Made by a program: the position numbers and the translations under genes
Source: Chrysoporthe austroafricana
Taxonomy: Eukaryota; Ascomycota; Sordariomycetes; Diaporthales; Cryphonectriaceae
Direction: 5' to 3'
NCBI GenBank assembly: GCA_001051155.2
Contig: JYIP02000020.1
Span: 1 to 28,002, forward strand
Length of the DNA stretch: 28,002 nucleotides
Shown here: positions 22,622 through 28,002 of the stretch, one piece after another
Layout: each line of letters starts with the position of its first letter
How positions within the stretch are numbered: position 1 is the stretch's first letter
Notes under the pieces: model-generated
Seen by the model: the letters and a program-made list of their open reading frames with translations, nothing else
What the model was told of the DNA's origin: nothing
Databases searched by the model: none

Positions 22622-22651
22622 CTGAGTATTGCTTAAAGGGTATATATTAGA

Positions 22652-22677
22652 CCGATCTCGAATAAGAGTTATCAAAA
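22652..22677 (-). other. candidate primer-binding site of element B
   Basis: Read on the minus strand, the bases next to the 5' LTR are ttttgataactcttattcg, identical to copy A. The primer tRNA was not identified. Confidence 0.4.
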
Positions 22678-23090
22678 TATTATAAACGCTGCAATAGATC
22701 TTAAAACGTACTATAGAGTTAAGGGATTTATGCTAATAAGAGCGGTACTAAGTACGGGTTTTAAGCTTCAGGATAGGTTTACTTATATATCGCAATATTT
22801 ATAAGCCAATACGGCTATTAATAATAGGGTCCAATTGATATTTAGATTGACAATTGAAAAACTATTTATCTATCCGGCTAGTAATTCTCCCAGCCTTATA
22901 TATCTAGTCTTTCAGTCCCTGGCTTATAGTTGCTTACTGGAATTTGCTGCTGCTTACCGAGTCCCGGTAAGCTAGGCTGAGCCTTAATAACCCTAACCCT
23001 AGGTTACGTAATCTTTGCGGGGTATGCCTCCCCATTGTCTGGCTTGGGTTCTGTTTGGGGTTTCCTTCGTTTGCACGTTAGTTTATAATA
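22678..23090 (-). repeat. 5' LTR of element B
   Basis: The LTR is 413 bp. On the plus strand it starts tattataaac and ends gtttataata. It keeps one of the better-preserved versions of the telomere-like motif (22982-23001) and of the stem-loop gcttaccg/cggtaagc. Confidence 0.95.
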
Positions 23091-23095
23091 TCTGT
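23091..23095. repeat. target-site duplication, right copy (element B)
   Basis: The bases tctgt are the less mutated copy of tctat at 15763-15767. Confidence 0.8.
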
Positions 23096-24530
23096 AAATT
23101 CCTTATTGCGCTGCTTTTCGGGTTTCCGGAAAAAAAACCGCAAGTTATTCGCTATATGCAAGCTGCAATTCCATCCGTTTTCCTAGGGGAAAGTAAATAT
23201 ATAACGATAATCTAGGGCTTTATTGGCTGGCAGCCTATTTATCGCTATCAAATGCTATTCGATAAGCTTTATAATAATTTGCTAGAACTTATTCTCGCTA
23301 GCTAGCAAAGAATTGAATACTTAAATAGTATAACAATAATAGTTATATATAGCTATAAACTAGTAATACAAGCAAATGCAAAGGAAAATTGCTTAACGTA
23401 TTTCAGGCTTGTATTTATTTCGAAAACGTAAAATAGAATAGCTTTCAAGATTGAAAACCCAATTCGGTATCCAGATCTAATAGGTTAAATCTATAAGCTG
23501 CTATCGGATTAAGCCTATCAGGGCTATATCCGTAATCTATTCGCATTATAAGATAAAGATTTCGATATCGTAAAGCGCAAATATAATATAGATTTAATAA
23601 ATCCTATTAAGTATAGCTTAATCGAAAGGCTAGTTTGGGTTATTGCGTAATTGCGAATAAAAAGTAATATTAAAGAAGAAATAGCGGAATATAGCAATTA
23701 TATTAGCTAGCAAAGAGTTGGGTAGTTTTAAGTCGAAATAATCTGAGCGATTTGCTAATATTTTCGGATCAATCGGAAAATAATTATTATTAATTGAATT
23801 TATAATAATCCGGTTCAAATCAGGAACCGTATGGGAATGCTATCGAAGCAAAGCTATATATTTTGCTAGGCCAGGCATTTAGGAAACTAATCGGGCTTCC
23901 CTAGCCGGTATTATAAAATGCTATTATCTTGCTTTATTTAACGTTTTGTAAATCTTGTCTGCTGCTATTTGGAAAGGGTTAATACGTTAAGGAAGGGCTA
24001 TATCGAAACGAGCAAAGCAAAGAATTTCTGGATTGCCAAGCAGCCTTGCCCGGGTTTTCTCGAAAAATAATATTGAGATATTTGTAAAATTAGCAAGCTT
24101 TTTTCTTTTATTATCCGATATTTTAGGTTCCGATCGCTAATAGCTGCAATATAGGAAGAGAAAAGAAAAGCAAGCGGACTAGGTTTAGAATCTTTTATTA
24201 AAGCAGCAGCTGGATATAAAGAAAGAATGCGGGCAAGGGCAAGGCTAGCAATCGGTAAAACGTATATTGCAAGCCGGATTAGTTTTAGTTTTCAGAAAAA
24301 GTTAGGAAAAGATTCAGAAAGCTAGCAATAATAAATATTTATATTATTATATTTAAGCAGCATATTGCAATTTCGAATTATAAAATCGAATAATTTACAA
24401 GCATAAGCAGATTATTAGCAGCAAAAATTGCTTGCAAATTCGAATCGGAACGAATTGGTTATTCGTACGTAATAAGTTAATTTATAGCAATTTGTTTGCT
24501 ATTAAGCATTTAGGCCTTTTATTTCTATTT
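23096..24530 (+). pseudogene. unrecognised gene, 3' part, RIP-inactivated
   Basis: The frame interrupted at 15767 continues here (codons at positions equal to 2 mod 3). The first part to 23215 is stop-free (FGFPEKKPQVIRYMQAAIPS). For over 1.2 kb the frame stays protein-like: ENPIRYPDLIG, KDFDIVKRKYNIDLINPIKY, LIERLVWVIA, IYNNPVQIRNRMGMLSKQ, RVNTLRKGYIETSKAKNFWI and AAGYKERMRARARLAIGKTY. Interruptions are almost all TAG/TAA. Its strongly charged, helix-prone composition has no transmembrane or signal segment that I can see. I cannot assign a family. The ORF probably ends somewhere before the satellite at 24623. Because TLH and this gene both read towards the telomere, they may belong to one duplicated subtelomeric block. 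Confidence 0.55.
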
Positions 24531-24603
24531 TTTGCCCGTTTGCAAAAAGCTTTTTTTTTAAGTCTTGCAAATTTGCCGAAATATTTCCTTTTTACTTTTC
24601 GCT

Positions 24604-24619
24604 AGCTTGCTAGCAAGCT
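24604..24619. repeat. 16-bp perfect palindrome
   Basis: The bases agcttgctagcaagct equal their own reverse complement and lie just before the satellite starts. Words like gcta, tagc and gcaa are very common in this window, so chance formation is plausible. Confidence 0.5.
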
Positions 24620-24622
24620 TTT

Positions 24623-26400
24623 TCGTCTTATCTTACTAATTTGCTTTTAGGGTTTTTGCTATTACCTTTTTATATTCTACTTAGCTATTAGAATTGCAAA
24701 GCTGGGCTAATTAGAAACCAAAGCTATTTTTTTTTTTACGGTATATTATTTATTAATCGCATGCTTTCCCAAAATTCCCGCTTCCTTTCCCTTTTCAAAA
24801 TTTAAATCTTTCGTCCTATTCTGCTAATTTGCCTTTAAGGTTTTTGCTATTACTTTCTTATATTCTGCTTAGCTGCTAGAATTGCAAAGCTAGGCTAATT
24901 AAAAATTAGGGCTATTTTTTTTTTATAATATATTGCTTATTAACCGTATGCTTTCCCAAAATCCCCGCTTCTTTCCTTTTTTCAAAACTTAAATCCCTTA
25001 TCTTATTCCGCTAATTTGCTTTTAAGGTTTTTGCTATTACTTTTTTATATTCTATTTAGCTACTAGAATTGCAAAATTAAGCTGATTAGAAGCCAGAGCT
25101 GTTTTTTTTTTACGGTATGCCGTTTATTAATCGTATGCCTTTTTAAAATCCCCGCTTCTTCCCTTTTTTCAAAACTTAAATCCTTTATCCTATTTCGCTA
25201 ACTTGCTTTTAAAGTTTTTGCTATTACTTTCTTATATTCTGCCTAGCTGCTAGTATTGCATAACGGCTTTAATTAGAGCCCAGAAATACTTATATTGCCA
25301 GTAAGTTATTTGCTTCCTTAAAATCTTCTTATTAAAATCCCTAGCAGTCTATTAAAAGGTTTATTATTATATTTTGCTATTTCGTTAATAAGTTTCCAAA
25401 TACTTATTCCCTAGCCTTTGCTTAGCTGCTAGCATTATATAATAGCTTTAATTAGAGCCCAGAAATGCTTATTTTGCCAGTAAGCCATTTCTTTTCCCAA
25501 AACCCTTTTACCAAAATCCTTTGCGATACGCAATATAATCCGTTATTATATCTTGCTATTTCGTTAATAAGTTTCCAAATATTTATTCCTTAGCCCTTGC
25601 TTAGCTGCTAGTATTACGTAACAGCTTTAATTAAAGCCCAGAAATGCTCTTCTTGCCAATAAGCTATTTCCTTTCCCAGAATTTTCTTGCCAAAATCTTT
25701 TGCCAAAATCCTTAAGATTTTGCTAAAGAATTCGTTATTAAGTTTTGCCATTACGCTAATAAGTTTCCAGGTATTTATTCTTTAGCCTTTGCCCAATTGC
25801 TAGCATTACGTAATGGCTTTAATTAGAGCTTAAAAGTATTTATCTTGCTAATAAGCCATTTCTTTCCTTAAAACCTTCCCGTTAAAGCCTTTTACGATAT
25901 GCGAAAAGGATTATTATTATATTTTGCTATTACGCTAATAAGTTTCCAGGCACTTATTTCTTAGCTTTTGCCCAGCTATTAATATTACGTATTAGCCTTA
26001 ATTAGAGCTTAGAAATGCTTTTTTGGCCAGTAAGCTATTTCTTTCTTTAGAACCTTGCTATTAAAATCTCTTGCTAAAATCTTTAATATTTTGCCAAAAA
26101 ATTCGTTATTAAGTCTTACTATTACGCTAATAAATTTCCAAGCATTTGCTTCCTAGCTTTTGCTTAGTTGCTAGCATTATATAATAGCCTTAATTAAAAG
26201 TTAGAATTATTTATTTTGCTAGTAAGCTATTTCCTTTCTCAAAACCCTTTTACTAAAGTTTCCCGTAATATACGAAAAGGTCTATTATTATATCTTGTTA
26301 TTATGCTAATAAATTTTTAAGTATTTATTTCCTAGCTTTTGCTTAGCTGCTAATATTATATAACGGCCTTAATTAAAGCCCAGAATTGCTTATTTCGCTT
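24623..26400. repeat. subtelomeric tandem satellite, 179-192 bp units
   Basis: The anchor tagctgctag or a close variant recurs at 24682, 24870, 25057, 25244, 25423, 25602, 25794, 25973, 26165 and 26344. The spacings are 188, 187, 187, 179, 179, 192, 179, 192 and 179. The first three to four units form one subfamily (gcaaagctgggctaatt, a T-run, cccgcttc). The later ones form another (gctttaattagagcccagaaatg, aataagtttccaa). The 192-bp units carry a local duplication of a ttgccaaaatc-like word. Units differ mostly by transitions. No coding frame persists across units. Confidence 0.9.
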
Positions 26401-27098
26401 GCAAACCGATTGCTTGCTGCTTGCTTTTCAAAAGCTCTTTTCGAAAGCCCTAGCATTTATTGCCTATAATAGCTAGCGCTAGCAAGCCCATTTTTACCTC
26501 GCCCCGCCCTATTGCTTTTCCGCTTGTATAGAATCGGATTATGCTTTTTAAAGCAATATTTTAGCCTGGCTATGCTTAGTATTGCAATAAGTATAAAGAA
26601 TTGCATAACCTCTTCTAGTTTTATACGCTATAAGGCTTTGCCGGAAAGCTATATAGTATTTGAATCCTGAATATAGAAGAAAAATCAATAAAGATTATCG
26701 GAAATGCTTTCGGCCGGCTTTTGCTTGCGCAAGAAAAAAGCTTCTGGATAGCATATATAATACAATTCCAAAAGATCTAACCGAATCCTATCTTTATCAA
26801 GCTCTCTAGCTTTCGGCTTTTCGGCAAATATCTTGTTTTCTTAAGGCATAGTACCGATACTTAACAAATACCGGCTCTAATCGTTACTCTTTTTAGCTTT
26901 CGAAACCGAAATCCGTACAATTGCTATTCGCAAAGGGCTGCAAGCTATATGCGCTAGTTTAGCAATAGAAATACTGCTTATATAATAATTCCCTTTTTCG
27001 AATGCTATTTTATTTTTCAAATTCAAAATAGCGCTTATACTAATTGCATTTAGTATATCGAAACTAGCCAATATATATTTAAAATATATAAAATGCAC
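26400..27098 (-). pseudogene. possible degenerate minus-strand coding remnant
   Basis: A minus-strand frame is open from 27098 to 26877 (73 codons: LNAISISAILNLKNKIAFEK, IACSPLRIAIVRISVSKAKK). After a TAG it continues in the same frame with few stops (NKIFAEKPKARELDKDRIRL, then YPEAFFLRKQKPAESISDNL) to about 26660, and more weakly beyond. No domain is recognised. The low stop density and charged, protein-like text suggest an old gene fragment, but in this mutation background chance is not excluded. Confidence 0.3.
26472..26483. repeat. 12-bp palindrome
   Basis: The bases gctagcgctagc are self-complementary. As elsewhere in the window, gcta/tagc words are over-common, so significance is doubtful. 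Confidence 0.4.
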
Positions 27099-27904
27099 CC
27101 AATTATTTATAAGGCTAAAGCGCTTATAAGTATTAATATAAGTTTGCTTTTATATAAATGAAAACTAATCGGCTTTTCTATTAATTTAGCTTTGAGCTGC
27201 TAAATATGCTTTTTTCGGAATTCGAATTTAATAAGATAATAATTCTCGAATTGCGGATTAATATTAAAGCAAAGAAAGATATAATAGCTAATATATAACG
27301 GAAAGGTTAATTTTAGCTAAATTTTTGGGCCGGGAAGAAGATATTTTATAATACGAAATAAAGAGTAATAGAAAATAAAAATTGCATTTTTTTTTTTTCG
27401 GTTTTTATTAGCTAAGCTTAATTATATATATAATAATTGGGTTTAATTTATTATTTATTATTATATCTTTTTAAAAAGAAAGAAGGAAAGAAAGCTATAA
27501 GCAATAGCTAAAATATAGAAATAGCTTTTGCTTTAGCATATAGGCTATATCTTAGCTTATTCTTATATGCTAGAATAAATAACTTTAACTATTTTATATT
27601 AGCTATTCTATATTAATAGTTTTTTTTTTTTCTTATAATGCTTTTTCTTTTCCTTTTTATAGCTTATTTACGAATCCTTTTATATAAATTATAAGCTAAT
27701 TATTATCGATAAAGCATTTTAATATTCTATTTAATATTATTTTAATAAAAATATTAGCTAAATTATTATTATTATTAATCTATTATATTTTTATAATCTT
27801 ATGCTATTTATACGATTATTTGAATGCTATTATATTAATTATAAAATACTTTTTTTCAATTATTCCAAATTTAATAAAATATTTATATAGCAAATACGAA
27901 TCCA
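27099..27904. other. AT-rich telomere-adjacent region, no gene seen
   Basis: This stretch is very AT-rich, with T homopolymers near 27387 and 27620 and short TTA/TAT runs. I find no coding frame, RNA gene or clear repeat. A short plus-strand protein-like stretch around 27218-27300 (ILELRINIKAKKDIIANI) has no recognisable family. Confidence 0.6.
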
Positions 27905-28002
27905 GGGTTAGGGTTAGGGTTAGGGGTTAGGGTTAGGGTTAGGGTTAGGGTTAGGGTTAGGGTTAGGGTTAGGGTTAGGGTTAGGGTTAGGGTTAGGGTT
28001 AG
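27905..28002 (+). repeat. terminal telomere array (TTAGGG)n
   Basis: About 16 tandem GGGTTA units run to the window edge, G-rich strand 5' to 3' outward, as expected for a right chromosome end. One early unit is TTAGGGG (extra G at 27923-27926). All the rest are exact. TTAGGG is the usual telomere repeat of filamentous ascomycetes. Confidence 0.97.

Larger units (their letters stand above)
15768..23090 (-). mobile_element. Ty3/Gypsy chromovirus retrotransposon, copy B (dead)
   Basis: A second full-length copy, 7323 bp, on the minus strand. Every landmark falls where 27944 minus the A coordinate predicts: zinc knuckle, YxDD box, DDE residues, chromodomain and LTR ends. There is thus no net insertion or deletion between the copies, only base changes. 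It interrupts the unrecognised gene. With A it forms an inverted repeat whose arms are separated by 3591 bp. Confidence 0.95.

Noticed and set aside
2698..24530. Stop codons considered as reassigned codons (TAA/TAG read as Gln, as in some ciliates)
   Set aside because: Trp codons and catalytic Asp, His, Cys and Gly codons have also changed by the same transitions, CpA is depleted on both strands, and the affected DNA is repeated. RIP explains all of this.
24623..26400. Tandem repeats considered as a CRISPR-like array
   Set aside because: Units are 179-192 bp with no short repeat/unique spacer alternation, and the context is eukaryotic.

Overview
This window reads as the right-hand end of a chromosome from a filamentous ascomycete. 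The last 98 bases are an uninterrupted TTAGGG-type telomere array running off the window edge. The interior is subtelomeric DNA heavily altered by C-to-T and G-to-A transitions. Reading frames are peppered with TAG and TAA where CAG, CAA or TGG is expected, CpG is still common and indels are almost absent. That is the pattern of repeat-induced point mutation (RIP) in Pezizomycotina. No open reading frame here looks like an intact gene, so essentially everything coding is annotated as a pseudogene or dead element. The species cannot be named from the sequence alone.

Layout, left to right. (1) 1-2195 is an extremely A-rich, strand-asymmetric, low-complexity block. (2) 2203-2220 is a short internal telomeric repeat. 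(3) About 2698-4853 and 12182-14522 are the two halves of one telomere-linked RecQ-type helicase (TLH) gene. It has N-terminal zinc-finger motifs, a TLH-specific middle region, a full set of RecQ helicase motifs and a Cys-rich C-terminus. (4) 4854-12176 is retrotransposon A, inserted inside that helicase gene. (5) About 15063-15767 and 23096-24530 are the two halves of a second, unrecognised gene. (6) 15768-23090 is retrotransposon B, inserted in that second gene in the opposite orientation. (7) 24623-26400 is a tandem satellite with units of 179-192 bp. (8) 26400-27900 is AT-rich, with a possible degenerate minus-strand coding remnant. (9) 27905-28002 is the telomere.

A and B are copies of one Ty3/Gypsy chromovirus. 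Each has 413-bp LTRs with 10-bp terminal inverted repeats, a Gag with zinc knuckle, then protease, reverse transcriptase, RNase H, integrase and a chromodomain. Both copies are exactly 7323 bp by my boundaries and align without net gaps: position x in A pairs with 27944-x in B. Each is flanked by a 5-bp target duplication. Removing an element and one duplication copy rejoins the interrupted host reading frame in phase, which is strong support for the whole nesting model. Both copies have lost the reverse transcriptase catalytic aspartates, while the three integrase catalytic residues survive as codons.

The parts make a coherent heterochromatic chromosome end: a multicopy-type helicase gene next to a telomere, chromodomain elements that probably target silent chromatin, and RIP acting on the repeated DNA. 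The most interesting leads are the unrecognised second gene, telomere-like motifs inside the LTRs, survival of CpA mainly in the GCA context, the nucleosome-length satellite with alternating unit lengths, and the 7.3-kb inverted repeat.
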